DNA of 64,000 nucleotides, from positions 1,364,001 through 1,428,000 of the forward strand of contig NZ_JAJSOO010000001.1 of the NCBI RefSeq assembly GCF_029428875.1, written 5' to 3'. This document shows, one piece after another, positions 35,846 through 44,378 of this stretch. The notes under the pieces are model-generated. The model saw only the letters and a list, made by a program, of their open reading frames with translations, searched no databases and was not told where the DNA came from. Position numbers and translations under genes: made by a program. Positions within the stretch are counted from its first letter, which is position 1, and the number at the start of each line of letters is the position of its first letter. Source of the DNA: Streptomyces sp. JH34. Lineage in GTDB: Bacteria; Actinomycetota; Actinomycetes; Streptomycetales; Streptomycetaceae.

Positions 35846-38263
35846 ATGAGCCTCCCGCAGTTGCACTACACCTCCGTGGCGTCCGGGGACGAGGTGCCCG
35901 CCGGCCGGTTCACCGTGGTGGACCCCGCGATAGCCGGACCGGTGCGCGCGGAGGCCGCACCGCTCCTGGCGTACGACGCCCCTGAGGGCACTCCCGACCG
36001 GCTCACCGACGCCCGGCTCCGCTCACTGCCGGTGGCGTTCGCCTTCGCCGCGCTCTCCGACGGCAGTCATCTCCTCAGCCGTACGGTCGCCACGGGTGCG
36101 GGTGCTTTCCACGCCCACGCCGTGCACCTCCCGCCCGGCGCGCCGATACCCGGCCGGGTGCTCCCGGTCGCCGCGTGGGGGGCCGCCGGATGGCTCTCCT
36201 CGCCCCCCGGCCGCATGCTGCCCGATCCCCTGACCTCGATGGCGACCGCGCACGGCCCTTCGCGGGGGCTCACCAGGGAGGGGCTCGGCGACTTCGCGGT
36301 GTCCCGCAGCCCGTGGATCGCCGCCGTGCTCAGCGATCTGCGGCGCGTGAGCGAGGACCCGTCCGCGCCCCGGGTCGTCCTCGTGGAGCGGCAGAGCGCG
36401 GACGTGGCCCGCTGGATCGCCCTGGCCACGGCCGTGCTGCCCCGGGAGCACGCCGAGCGGCTGACCTTCACGACGTACACACGCCACCCCGGACGCAGGG
36501 CGCACCAGGTCATCGGCGTCCTCCCGGAGGACGCGCCCGACATCAGCGATCCGCGGTTCCGTGTCCACACCGCGTCGGGTCCGCGCCCCTCCGGGACGGT
36601 GGCCGACGCGTGGGCGGGGACCGCGGCCCGCATCTGGCGCAACCGGTCCCCCGAGCTCTTCCGGGAGGCGGCGGAACTTCCGGGCGAGCCGTTCGCCGCC
36701 GGCCCGCTGGCCGTCACGGCGCTCGGCGCCGGCATCGCGCTCGGCTCCGGGGAGCGGGCCGCGGCGGCCGACTGGGCTGCCGAGCGGCCCTACGCGCTGG
36801 ACGAGAAGCGCACCCTGCAGCTGACCGACGCGCTGACCGCTCCCGCCGACGACCGTACGGCCGCGGAGTGCGCGGCGGCCCTGCGTCTGCTGACGGCCCT
36901 CGACGGGCGCTGCCCCGCCGCGGTCACGGCTCCGCTGGCCGCTCTGCTGGTGACGGAGGCGGTGCGGGGCGGGGACGTGGACCTGGAGCCTCCCGCGCGC
37001 TCCGCTTTCGACGAGCCCGCCGGGGAGCGCGCGCTCGCCGCACTGGTCGAGGAGCTCGGCGACGAACTGCTGGCCGAGCTCACCGCCGGGGTGCCCCTGG
37101 GTGTCGCGCGGACCGTGCAGCTGCTGCGGATCGCCCGGCTCCTCGGCGTCGACGGCGCGGACCTGCTCCCCGCCGTCGTCGGCCGGCTGGCCCGCGCCCT
37201 GCTCGACGATCCCGGGGCGGGCGCCCGCCGCGCGCTGCTCGATCTGCTGGACGAGCAGTTCGACGTCCGTACGGCGCTCCTCGGTGAGCTGGACCGGCTC
37301 GCCCCGGACCACCCCGCGGACGCGGAGCGGCTGCTGGCCCGGGTGGCCCTGCCGTTCACGGGGACGCAGGCTCTGCCGCATCTGCGGATGTGCGCCGAGG
37401 CGCCCGGTGCGAAGGCGCGGGGCGCGGACCGGGTGGCGGTCCTGCACACGGTGCTGCGCGCGGCGGGCATGTCCCCGTTCGCCGAGCCGCTGGTGCTGCG
37501 GACCGCCGTCGGCCTGGTGTGGGGCGAGGACACGCCGACGGCGGGCGAGGCCAGGACGCTGCTGGGCGAGACGACGTCCGACGCCCATCGGACGGCGGGC
37601 ACCTGGTCGCACCTGGTCGACGCGGCGCTCGCGGCCCCCGCCGGCGACGAGGACTCCACCGAGCTCGCCCACGAACTGCTGCGCGGCTTCCCGCAGGAGC
37701 TCGGCGCGCAGGTGCGCGCCCGTCTGATGCTGCTGGACTTCGCGCGCGAGCTGCGCTCGGGTGCGCCGGAACCGGGCTGGGCCGACCGTGCCCGGGCTCT
37801 GCGCGCCCGTGCCGAACCGGCGGGCCCTCCCGCTCCCCTGCAGCACGCCTTCGGCGCCCTGGCCGAGCGGCTGCTCGCTCCGGGGCGGCCCGGGGAGGAG
37901 CTGTACGCGTTCGTGCACAGCGGGGACGAGGACCTGATCGCGGCGTACGGCACGGCCGCCCGGGGAGAAGCGGTCCTGGCGCTGCTGGGGGCGGATCCCG
38001 CGTACGTCGCGGACTGCTTCACCGTGTGGAACGCCCACCCGCACGCCGGTGCCGACTGGACCCGGACCAGGACCGCCCTGCTGGAGGAGGTGCTGCGCCC
38101 CGTGGTGCGCGGCCTTTCCCAGGAAGGCCTCGCGGCGGTGGAGCGGGCCGTGGAGGCCGAGGGGAACAGCCGCACCCTGGACGCGTTCCGCGCCTGGAAC
38201 CGGCCGTCCCGCTCGCTGGGCCGCCTCGGCAGACGCATAGCCGGACGGGTGCGCAGAGGGTGA
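35846..38263 (+). CDS. GTPase-associated protein 1-related protein
   Basis: An 805-residue cytoplasmic protein of the actinobacterial GTPase-associated protein 1 type. The N-terminal domain begins with LPQLHYTSVASG and contains SGFA-like HAVHLPPGAP, VVLVERQSADVARWIALATAVLPREHAERLTFTTYTRHPG and FRVHTASGPRPSG. The middle and C-terminal parts are helical, Leu/Ala-rich and repeat-like. In ternary biological-conflict systems described computationally, GAP1 proteins are adaptors encoded beside a GTPase and a TRAF/MoxR-type partner; no such gene is adjacent here. The ATG at 35846 follows GAGGG and overlaps the stop of a five-codon ORF (ATGA). Confidence 0.75.
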   Translation: MSLPQLHYTSVASGDEVPAGRFTVVDPAIAGPVRAEAAPLLAYDAPEGTPDRLTDARLRSLPVAFAFAALSDGSHLLSRTVATGAGAFHAHAVHLPPGAPIPGRVLPVAAWGAAGWLSSPPGRMLPDPLTSMATAHGPSRGLTREGLGDFAVSRSPWIAAVLSDLRRVSEDPSAPRVVLVERQSADVARWIALATAVLPREHAERLTFTTYTRHPGRRAHQVIGVLPEDAPDISDPRFRVHTASGPRPSGTVADAWAGTAARIWRNRSPELFREAAELPGEPFAAGPLAVTALGAGIALGSGERAAAADWAAERPYALDEKRTLQLTDALTAPADDRTAAECAAALRLLTALDGRCPAAVTAPLAALLVTEAVRGGDVDLEPPARSAFDEPAGERALAALVEELGDELLAELTAGVPLGVARTVQLLRIARLLGVDGADLLPAVVGRLARALLDDPGAGARRALLDLLDEQFDVRTALLGELDRLAPDHPADAERLLARVALPFTGTQALPHLRMCAEAPGAKARGADRVAVLHTVLRAAGMSPFAEPLVLRTAVGLVWGEDTPTAGEARTLLGETTSDAHRTAGTWSHLVDAALAAPAGDEDSTELAHELLRGFPQELGAQVRARLMLLDFARELRSGAPEPGWADRARALRARAEPAGPPAPLQHAFGALAERLLAPGRPGEELYAFVHSGDEDLIAAYGTAARGEAVLALLGADPAYVADCFTVWNAHPHAGADWTRTRTALLEEVLRPVVRGLSQEGLAAVERAVEAEGNSRTLDAFRAWNRPSRSLGRLGRRIAGRVRRG

Positions 38264-38358
38264 CGAGGTCGTCGGACACGCCGTACGGCAGGTACCGTGG
38301 AGCGTTCTGATCTCGTGTGCCTCCTGGCGGGCTGCGTGACATCCCAGGAGGAGACGGC

Positions 38359-38835
38359 ATGACGACGAACCGCGGACGCAAGGACGTGATCCGGGACCGG
38401 ATGGCCGCGACCGGCGAGTCGTACAACGTCGCCGCGCGGAACCTGAAGGCGATGAAGGACACGGCCGCCACCCGCGAGGCCCGGCTGATCCAGCGGTGGC
38501 TGCCCTCGGAGTCGCTGGACGTGCCCTGTCCGTGCGGCGGTACGTGCGAGCCGGGCGAGACGTGCGACCACTGTCACGCCAGGCACCGGCACGTGAAGCG
38601 CTACCCGGGCAGCGTCACGGACGTGGAGGTCTGGGCCGACCGCTACGAGTGCACGGGCTGCTCGTCCTCGTACACACTGACCGTCCGCCTGGCCGGGCGC
38701 CCGTGGGGCGTCGCCGAGACCGTGGTGCGGGGCGGTTCGGCCGAGGAGGTCGTGCGGGCCCGGGTGTTCCCCGGGGTGGCACACCCGTTGCTGCGCGCCG
38801 AGGTGACCTCGGAGTCCGGGTCCGACGACGACTGA
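38359..38835 (+). CDS. Cys-rich putative zinc-ribbon protein of unknown function
   Basis: A 158-residue protein. The N-terminal helix has the pattern RKDVIRDRMAATGESYNVAARNL, a TGxxYxxAxRxL motif seen at the start of other actinobacterial proteins. The middle has a Cys/His cluster (CPCGGTCEPGETCDHCHARH, about 55-74) and later YECTGCSSSY (about 95-104), enough to bind one or two zinc ions. The end is acidic. I do not recognise the family. AGGAGGAG precedes the ATG. It lies 95 nt after the GAP1-related gene in the same direction and is followed by a strong terminator, so the two may be an operon. Confidence 0.75.
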   Translation: MTTNRGRKDVIRDRMAATGESYNVAARNLKAMKDTAATREARLIQRWLPSESLDVPCPCGGTCEPGETCDHCHARHRHVKRYPGSVTDVEVWADRYECTGCSSSYTLTVRLAGRPWGVAETVVRGGSAEEVVRARVFPGVAHPLLRAEVTSESGSDDD

Positions 38836-38861
38836 GTACTCCGCCCGGACCACGAGTTCGC

Positions 38862-38894
38862 CGATGGCCCTCAGCCTCCCGCTGAGGGCCATCG
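38862..38894 (+). terminator. Rho-independent terminator
   Basis: Perfect 14-bp inverted repeat CGATGGCCCTCAGC / GCTGAGGGCCATCG with a 5-nt loop, followed by CCCTTTT. The best terminator in the window; it closes the transcript ending at 38835. Confidence 0.85.
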
Positions 38895-38979
38895 CCCTTT
38901 TCACGCCGCCCCGGCACGGGCCGTGTTTCCGGCGGCCCCCGGACCTCGATGCCGAAGTGGCCCGGGTCACAGAACACGC

Positions 38980-39020
38980 CTGACCGATCGGTCAGGGCTG
39001 ACCGATCGGTCAGCTACGGT
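38980..39020 (+). promoter_or_regulatory. Double palindromic operator and promoter of the tetR-mmpL pair
   Basis: Two perfect 16-bp palindromes CTGACCGATCGGTCAG at 38980-38995 and 38998-39013, separated by GG (centre-to-centre 18 bp). They are followed at once by TACGGT (39015-39020), a -10 element ending 6 nt before ATG 39027. Bound repressor would occupy the core promoter. The sequence type is typical of TetR-family operators. A related copy lies at 48398-48412. Confidence 0.85.
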
Positions 39021-39026
39021 GGACCC

Positions 39027-39575
39027 ATGCCACGTCCGCCCTCCGCGATGCGCCGTCAGATCCTCGATTCCGCGCTGCGCCTCTTCGCCGAGCACGGCTT
39101 CAAGGGGACCTCGCTGCACGACATCGCAGTCGAGGCCCACTGCTCCAAGGCGTCCCTGCTCTACCACTTCGCGGGCAAGGACGCGATCCTCGCCGAACTG
39201 CTGACACCGCCGGCCGAGAGCCTCGCCGCCCTGAGCGGGGAACTGGCCGGCCTGGACGGCGACCAGGCCGTCGAACCGGCCGTCAACGGATTCATCGGCC
39301 TCGCGATGCGCTTCCACCTGGAAGTCAAGATCATCTTCGCCGAGCTGCCGGACATGCTCGACAACCCGGTGCTGGCCGTCATCCCCGAGGCCGTAGGCCA
39401 GCTCGCCGACGCCCTGGCGGGCCGTTCCGAGGAGCCGTGGGCGCGCGTGGGGGCGCAGATGGTGATCGGCGGCGTGGCTGTCACGGTCGCCTCCGACGTG
39501 GATGTCGAACCCGGCACGATGCGTACCGAATTGGTCCAGGGAGCGCTGCGAACCCTCGGGCGTCGGACCAGCTGA
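39027..39575 (+). CDS. TetR family transcriptional regulator
   Basis: A 182-residue TetR-type repressor. The N-terminal helix-turn-helix reads RRQILDSALRLFAEHGFKGTSLHDIAVEAHCSKASLLYHFAGKDAILAELL (about 9-59). The rest is the helical ligand and dimerisation domain. The gene starts directly behind two perfect palindromes, so autoregulation is very likely. The mmpL gene follows after 40 nt and is probably its main target. The ATG lacks a good Shine-Dalgarno and lies at the predicted transcription start. Confidence 0.92.
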   Translation: MPRPPSAMRRQILDSALRLFAEHGFKGTSLHDIAVEAHCSKASLLYHFAGKDAILAELLTPPAESLAALSGELAGLDGDQAVEPAVNGFIGLAMRFHLEVKIIFAELPDMLDNPVLAVIPEAVGQLADALAGRSEEPWARVGAQMVIGGVAVTVASDVDVEPGTMRTELVQGALRTLGRRTS

Positions 39576-39615
39576 CAGAAGTCGTCCAGATCGAAGAGAA
39601 AGACGCCTCTTTCGC

Positions 39616-41790
39616 ATGGCAATCCTGCTGTACCGGCTCGGCCGGCTGTCCTTCCGGCGCCGAGGGCGTGTCCTCGCCCTCTGGCTCCTGCTGCTCGCAC
39701 TGCTGGGAGGGGGCGCAGCCGCCTTCAGCGGGCCCACCACCAGCAAGTTCTCGATCCCAGGCACCGAGTCGCAGAAGGCCCTGGACTCACTCGCCCGGGA
39801 GTTCCCGCAGGCGGGCGGCGCGACGGGGAGCATAGTCGTCGCGGCACCCGAGGGCGCGAAACTCACGCCCCAGGCCGTGGCTCCCGTGACCGAGGAGGCC
39901 TCGAAGGTCCCGGGCGTCCTCGCGGCCGTCGACCCGTTCGTGTCCAAGGCCGTCTCGCGGGACGGCCGTCACGCCCTCGTCCAGGTGCAGTTCGACTCGG
40001 GCGTCGACGGCATCACCGACAGCCAGCGGGAGGCGTTCTCGAAGGCCGGCGAGTCCGTCCCGGATCTGCGCGTCGAACACGGCGGCGAGATCATGCGGGG
40101 CGTTCCCGAGGTCGGCTCGACCGAGGCCATCGGTGTCGCGGTCGCCGCCCTCGTGCTCGTCCTGACCTTCGGCTCCCTCGTGGCGGCCGGCATGACCCTG
40201 CTGAACGCCCTGGTCGGCGTGGCGGCCGGCATGGCCGGACTCTTCGCCCTCAGCAGCACCGTCGAACTGACCAGCACCGCGCCCATCCTGGCGCTCATGC
40301 TGGGCCTGGCCGTCGGCATCGACTACGCCCTGTTCATCACCTCCCGCTACCGCCATTACCTCTCCGAGGGCATGGACGCGGAGGAAGCGGCGGGCCGGGC
40401 GGCCGGAACCGCCGGTTCGGCGGTCGTGTTCGCGGGTGCCACCGTCGTCATCGCACTGGCCGGGCTCACCGTGGCCGGTGTGCCGTTCCTGACGGTGATG
40501 GGCCTGGCCGCCGCGGCCACCGTCGCGCTCGCCGTCCTGGTGTCGCTCACCCTGCTGCCGGCCGTCCTCGGCTTCGCCGGCGTCCGTGTCCTGCCCCGGA
40601 AGCACCGGACGGACCGGGCGCAGGACCGGGCTTCCTCCCCCGTCGGTTCCGAGTCCGCCTTCGGCTTCCGCTGGGGCCGGATCGTGGCGCGGCTGCGCGT
40701 CCCCGTCCTCGTCCTCGGGGTGGCCGGCCTCGGCGTCCTGGCCCTGCCGGTGCAGGACATGCGTCTCGCGCTGCCCGACGCGAGCACGGAGGCAGTCGGT
40801 TCGCCCAACCGCGAGGCGTACGACCTGACCACCGAGGGGTTCGGCGAGGGCTTCAACGGACGGCTGGTCGCCGTCGTGTCCGGCGACACCGCGGAGGCGA
40901 CCGGGGCGGCGGCCGAGGAGACCGCCGCGATCGTCATGGGCACCGACGGGGTGCTGGCCGTGGCCGCCCCGCAGCTGAACGAGAAGGGCACCACCGCTCT
41001 GCTCGCCGTGATCCCCGAAACCGGTCCCACCGACGCCACGACCGAGGACACCGTCCACGAGATCCGTGACCGGGTGAAGGGCGTCGAGGGCGCGGCGATC
41101 TCGCTGACCGGTGCCACCGCGGTCGGCATCGACGTCTCCGAGAAGCTGGCCGGCGCGCTGCCGGTCTACCTCCTGCTGGTGGTCGGACTGTCGGTCCTGC
41201 TGCTGATGCTGGTCTTCCGGTCGGTCCTCGTACCCCTCAAGGCGGCTCTGGGCTTCCTGCTGACCATCGGCGCGACGTTCGGCATCACCGTCGCGATCTT
41301 CCAGGAGGGCCACCTCGCGTCGCTGGTCGGTCTCGACACGCCGGGTCCGCTGGTGAGCTTCCTGCCCATCCTCCTGATCGGCATCCTCTTCGGGCTGGCC
41401 ATGGACTACGAGGTCTTCCTCGTCTCGCGCATGCGGGAGGACTTCGTCCACGGCGCCGACGCCCGGGAATCCGTCATCAGCGGGGTCGGCCACAACGCGC
41501 GGGTGGTCACGGCCGCCGCGGTGATCATGACCGCGGTCTTCGGCGGCTTCGTCCTCATGCCCGATCCGATCATCAAGTCCATCGGATTCGCCCTGGCGAT
41601 CGGCGTGCTCGTCGACGCCTTCGTCGTCCGCATGGCGATCGTCCCGGCGGTCATGCACCTTCTGGGGCGCGCGGCCTGGTGGCTGCCGCGCCCGGTCGAC
41701 CGCATCCTGCCCGACCTCGACATCGAGGGCGAGCGGCTGCAGCGGGAGATCCCGGTGCAGCGGGAGCCGGTGGAGCTCGTGAAGGTCTGA
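39616..41790 (+). CDS. MMPL family RND transporter
   Basis: A 724-residue membrane transporter of the MMPL type, with two repeats, each a helix followed by a large extracytoplasmic domain and five helices. The proton-relay segments are LMLGLAVGIDYALFITSRYRHYL (about 228-250) and ILLIGILFGLAMDYEVFLVSRMREDFVHG (about 587-615), with the conserved Asp-Tyr pairs. Such proteins export lipids, polyketides or peptides; the cargo here is unknown. It is co-transcribed with tetR. A small inverted repeat GAAAGA-CGCC-TCTTTC (39598-39613) lies just before the start, and no strong ribosome-binding site is visible. Confidence 0.92.
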   Translation: MAILLYRLGRLSFRRRGRVLALWLLLLALLGGGAAAFSGPTTSKFSIPGTESQKALDSLAREFPQAGGATGSIVVAAPEGAKLTPQAVAPVTEEASKVPGVLAAVDPFVSKAVSRDGRHALVQVQFDSGVDGITDSQREAFSKAGESVPDLRVEHGGEIMRGVPEVGSTEAIGVAVAALVLVLTFGSLVAAGMTLLNALVGVAAGMAGLFALSSTVELTSTAPILALMLGLAVGIDYALFITSRYRHYLSEGMDAEEAAGRAAGTAGSAVVFAGATVVIALAGLTVAGVPFLTVMGLAAAATVALAVLVSLTLLPAVLGFAGVRVLPRKHRTDRAQDRASSPVGSESAFGFRWGRIVARLRVPVLVLGVAGLGVLALPVQDMRLALPDASTEAVGSPNREAYDLTTEGFGEGFNGRLVAVVSGDTAEATGAAAEETAAIVMGTDGVLAVAAPQLNEKGTTALLAVIPETGPTDATTEDTVHEIRDRVKGVEGAAISLTGATAVGIDVSEKLAGALPVYLLLVVGLSVLLLMLVFRSVLVPLKAALGFLLTIGATFGITVAIFQEGHLASLVGLDTPGPLVSFLPILLIGILFGLAMDYEVFLVSRMREDFVHGADARESVISGVGHNARVVTAAAVIMTAVFGGFVLMPDPIIKSIGFALAIGVLVDAFVVRMAIVPAVMHLLGRAAWWLPRPVDRILPDLDIEGERLQREIPVQREPVELVKV

Positions 41791-41805
41791 TCACACCGTC
41801 TCCGG

Positions 41806-41864
41806 CACGGCGAAGCCCCCGGTTCCCCGCGTCCTCGCGCGGGGCGGCCGGGGGCTTCGCCGTG
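41806..41864 (+). terminator. Large hairpin terminator after mmpL
   Basis: Perfect 17-bp arms CACGGCGAAGCCCCCGG / CCGGGGGCTTCGCCGTG, with a further CCCCGCG/CGCGGGG stem inside the loop. It lies 16 nt past the stop. Confidence 0.75.
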
Positions 41865-41917
41865 GTCAGGCGCTCACCGCCGCGGACGGGCGCACGCCCG
41901 TCCGCGGGCGGCCCGCG

Positions 41918-42325
41918 TCAGCTCCCGTCCGGCGCCAGGGTCAGCGAGATGGAGTTGATGCAGTACCGCTGGTCCGTGGGCGTGGCGTAACCCTCGCCCT
42001 CGAAGACGTGCCCCAGGTGCGAGCCGCAGCGGGCGCAGCGCACCTCGGTGCGGGCCATGCCGAGGCTGTCGTCCCGGAGCAGTTCGACCGCGTCGGTGTC
42101 CTTCGGGTCGTAGAAGGACGGCCAGCCGCAGTGCGACTCGAACTTCGTGTCGGAGCGGAACAGCTCCGCACCGCAGGCCCGGCAGGAGTAGACGCCCGCC
42201 GTCTTGGTGTCGGTGTACTCACCCACGAAGGCGGGTTCGGTGCCGGCCTTGCGCAGCACCGCGTACTCGGCGGGCGTCAGCTCGGCCCGCCATTGCTCGT
42301 CCGGCTTCTCGACGTCGTACGACAC
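41918..42325 (-). CDS. msrB: Peptide-methionine (R)-S-oxide reductase MsrB
   Basis: A 135-residue cytoplasmic enzyme that repairs methionine-R-sulfoxide in proteins. The zinc site uses two CxxC pairs (YSCRACG near 46-52, VRCARCG near 94-100), HCGWPSF is the substrate pocket, and RYCINS near residue 119 holds the catalytic Cys. The start is GTG 42325 with GAGGGAG five nt upstream. It begins 10 nt after the murC stop, so the two are co-transcribed. Confidence 0.95.
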   Translation of the reverse strand: MSYDVEKPDEQWRAELTPAEYAVLRKAGTEPAFVGEYTDTKTAGVYSCRACGAELFRSDTKFESHCGWPSFYDPKDTDAVELLRDDSLGMARTEVRCARCGSHLGHVFEGEGYATPTDQRYCINSISLTLAPDGS

Positions 42326-42335
42326 GGTGGCTCCC

Positions 42336-43730
42336 TCAGCTCGACAGTTGGTCCAGGATCTGCGGGCCGAGGTCGGTGACGTCGCCCGCTCCCATGGTGA
42401 GAACCAGATCACCGGGCTTCGCCATTCCCGCGACGGCCTCGGGGACGGCGGCCTTGTCGTGGACGGCCGTGACGTCGGCGCCCGCGGCCTCGGCGGCGTC
42501 GATGATCAGTGCGCTCGTGACGCCGGGGACCGGGTCCTCCCTGGCCGGGTAGATGTCCAGGACCAGCGAGGCGTCGGCGAGGGCGAGGGCCTGGCCCATC
42601 TCCGTGCCGAGCTCCTGGGTACGGGAGAAGAGGTGGGGCTGGAAGACGACCAGCAGGCGGGCGTCGCTCGCCGCGCCCCGCATGGCCTCCAGATCCGCGG
42701 TCATCTCCGTGGGGTGGTGCGCGTACGAGTCGATGACCTGGACGCCGGCCGCTTCGCCCTTGAGCTGGAGGCGGCGCTTGACCCCGGTGTACTTGCCGAT
42801 GGCGGAGGCCAGGTTGTGCGCGGGGATGCCGAGGGCGACACCGGCGGCGAGCGCGGCGACCGCGTTGTGGGCGTAGTGGCGGCCGGGCACGGAGACCGTG
42901 AAGGTGAGGAACTTCCCGTTGAGGACGACCGTCACCTCGCTGGTCAGTCCGCGCGGGGTGACCTTGTGCACGCGGACGTCCGCGCCCTCGGACTCGCCGT
43001 AGGTGACGACGGTGAGGGAGGAACGTTCGCGGACCCGCCGGGTCAGCTCGACGGCGCCGGGCTGGTCGGCGGCGACGACGAGGGTGCCACCCGGGACGAC
43101 CTTGCCGACGAACGTCTCGAAGGACTCGTAGATCTCCTCCATCGACGCGTAGTTCGCGTGGTGGTCCAGCTCGACGTTGAGGACGATCGCGACCTCGGGC
43201 GCGTACTTCTGGAAGCTGCGGTCGCTCTCGTCGGCCTCGGCGACGAAGATGTCACCGGCGCCGTGCGTGGCGTTGGTCCCCGGGCCCTCCAGGTCGCCGC
43301 CGATGGCGTACGACGGGTCGAGGGCCAGCTCGGACAGCGCGACGGCGAGCATCGACGTGGTGGTGGTCTTGCCGTGCGTCCCGGCGACCGCGATGGAGCG
43401 CAGGCCGTCCATCAGCGAGGCGAGCGCGTCGGAGCGGTGCACGACGGGGATGTCCAGCTCGGCGGCGCGGACCAGCTCGGGGTTGTCGGCGCGGATGGCG
43501 CTGGAGACGACCACCGAGGTCGCGTCGTCGGCCAGGTGCCCGGAGGCGTGCCCGATGTGGACGGTCGCCCCCAGCGCGCGCAGCGCCTCGGCGGTGGCGG
43601 ACTCCTTGGCGTCGCTGCCCGCCACCTTCGCGCCGCGCTGGGCGAGGATCTTCGCGATGCCCGACATTCCGGCGCCGCCGATGCCGATGAAGTGCGGCCG
43701 TTCCAGAGCGGCAGGAATACCGGGTGCCAT
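42336..43730 (-). CDS. murC: UDP-N-acetylmuramate--L-alanine ligase MurC
   Basis: A 464-residue ATP-dependent Mur ligase that adds L-alanine to UDP-MurNAc, the first amino acid of the peptidoglycan stem. The N-domain starts HFIGIGGAGMSGIAKIL. The ATP loop is AVAGTHGKTTTTSML (about 113-127), followed by VAEADESDRSF, NVELDHHANY and the C-domain IDSYAHHPTEMTADL. The ATG at 43730 follows GGGAGAG. In Streptomyces murC is generally found away from the main cell-wall cluster, as here. First gene of a murC-msrB operon. Confidence 0.95.
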   Translation of the reverse strand: MAPGIPAALERPHFIGIGGAGMSGIAKILAQRGAKVAGSDAKESATAEALRALGATVHIGHASGHLADDATSVVVSSAIRADNPELVRAAELDIPVVHRSDALASLMDGLRSIAVAGTHGKTTTTSMLAVALSELALDPSYAIGGDLEGPGTNATHGAGDIFVAEADESDRSFQKYAPEVAIVLNVELDHHANYASMEEIYESFETFVGKVVPGGTLVVAADQPGAVELTRRVRERSSLTVVTYGESEGADVRVHKVTPRGLTSEVTVVLNGKFLTFTVSVPGRHYAHNAVAALAAGVALGIPAHNLASAIGKYTGVKRRLQLKGEAAGVQVIDSYAHHPTEMTADLEAMRGAASDARLLVVFQPHLFSRTQELGTEMGQALALADASLVLDIYPAREDPVPGVTSALIIDAAEAAGADVTAVHDKAAVPEAVAGMAKPGDLVLTMGAGDVTDLGPQILDQLSS

Positions 43731-43773
43731 ACGTGTCTCTCCCGAGGTGTGACGTGGGTCGGTCCGCCCCAGC

Positions 43774-44244
43774 CTATTCGCTGTGCGCGAAGAGCTTGAG
43801 CACCGGTACGCCGACCTTGTGACGGGCCCGGGACGCCCAGTCACGATGGAAGAACTCCTCGACGTAGTGCGGCGCCGTCAGCACGATAACCTCGTCGGCC
43901 CCCGAGTCCTCGACCACGGTCTTCAGCTTGTCCAGGGGATGGTCCTCGACGACCTGTCCGACAGCCTCCGAACCCGCCTCGCGCAGTTCCCGCAGGGAGT
44001 ACTCCAGCGCCATCTCGGCCGGCTCCCTGGCTTCCTTCCCCTCCGGCCGGTCCCCCTCGCGGACGGCTTCCCGGAGCTCGCCGATCGCCACGTCGTCGAT
44101 CGCCCGCAGCAGTACGTCGGCCTGGTCGCTGCGGGGCTGCATCAGCACGACGAACGAGATCTGCTCCTCGCCGTGGAGGGTGGTGACGAATTCCACGTCC
44201 TCGGGTGTCAGGGGCTTCTCGATCATCAAAACGCTTGTGAACAC
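43774..44244 (-). CDS. Conserved actinomycete protein, USP-like, function unknown
   Basis: A 156-residue cytoplasmic protein with an alternating alpha/beta pattern: FTSVLMIEKPLTPEDVEFVTTLHGEEQISFVVLMQPRSDQADVLLRAIDDVA at the N-terminus and VEDSGADEVIVLTAPHYVEEFFHRDWASRARHKVGVPVLKLF at the C-terminus, resembling universal-stress-protein folds. Streptomyces homologues sit beside murC and have sometimes been labelled indole-3-glycerol phosphate synthase; I see no support for that. The start is GTG 44244, with GGAAGG eight nt upstream; in-frame ATGs further upstream lack a ribosome-binding site. It lies 43 nt before murC. Confidence 0.72.
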   Translation of the reverse strand: MFTSVLMIEKPLTPEDVEFVTTLHGEEQISFVVLMQPRSDQADVLLRAIDDVAIGELREAVREGDRPEGKEAREPAEMALEYSLRELREAGSEAVGQVVEDHPLDKLKTVVEDSGADEVIVLTAPHYVEEFFHRDWASRARHKVGVPVLKLFAHSE

Positions 44245-44378
44245 GACAGGCGCCTTCCGCTTCATCTCGTCGGCCGCGAGGCCGGCCGCTGCTGCTGGAA
44301 CCATCCTTCCCCGCAATTGCACGGGGCCGGCAGGACTAAGTGTGCCCATCCGGAGCTAACCGGAACGGGTAATTCCAC

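Noticed and set aside
36000..38000. Repeat-like Leu/Ala segments of the GAP1-related protein as TPR or HEAT repeats
   Set aside because: No regular period could be established by eye.
39598..39613. GAAAGA-CGCC-TCTTTC hairpin before mmpL as a riboswitch or attenuator
   Set aside because: Only a 6-bp AT-rich stem; too weak for a regulatory call without structure data.
43774..44244. Indole-3-glycerol phosphate synthase annotation for the gene beside murC
   Set aside because: The protein is too short, lacks TrpC barrel motifs and looks USP-like; the name appears to be a propagated error.
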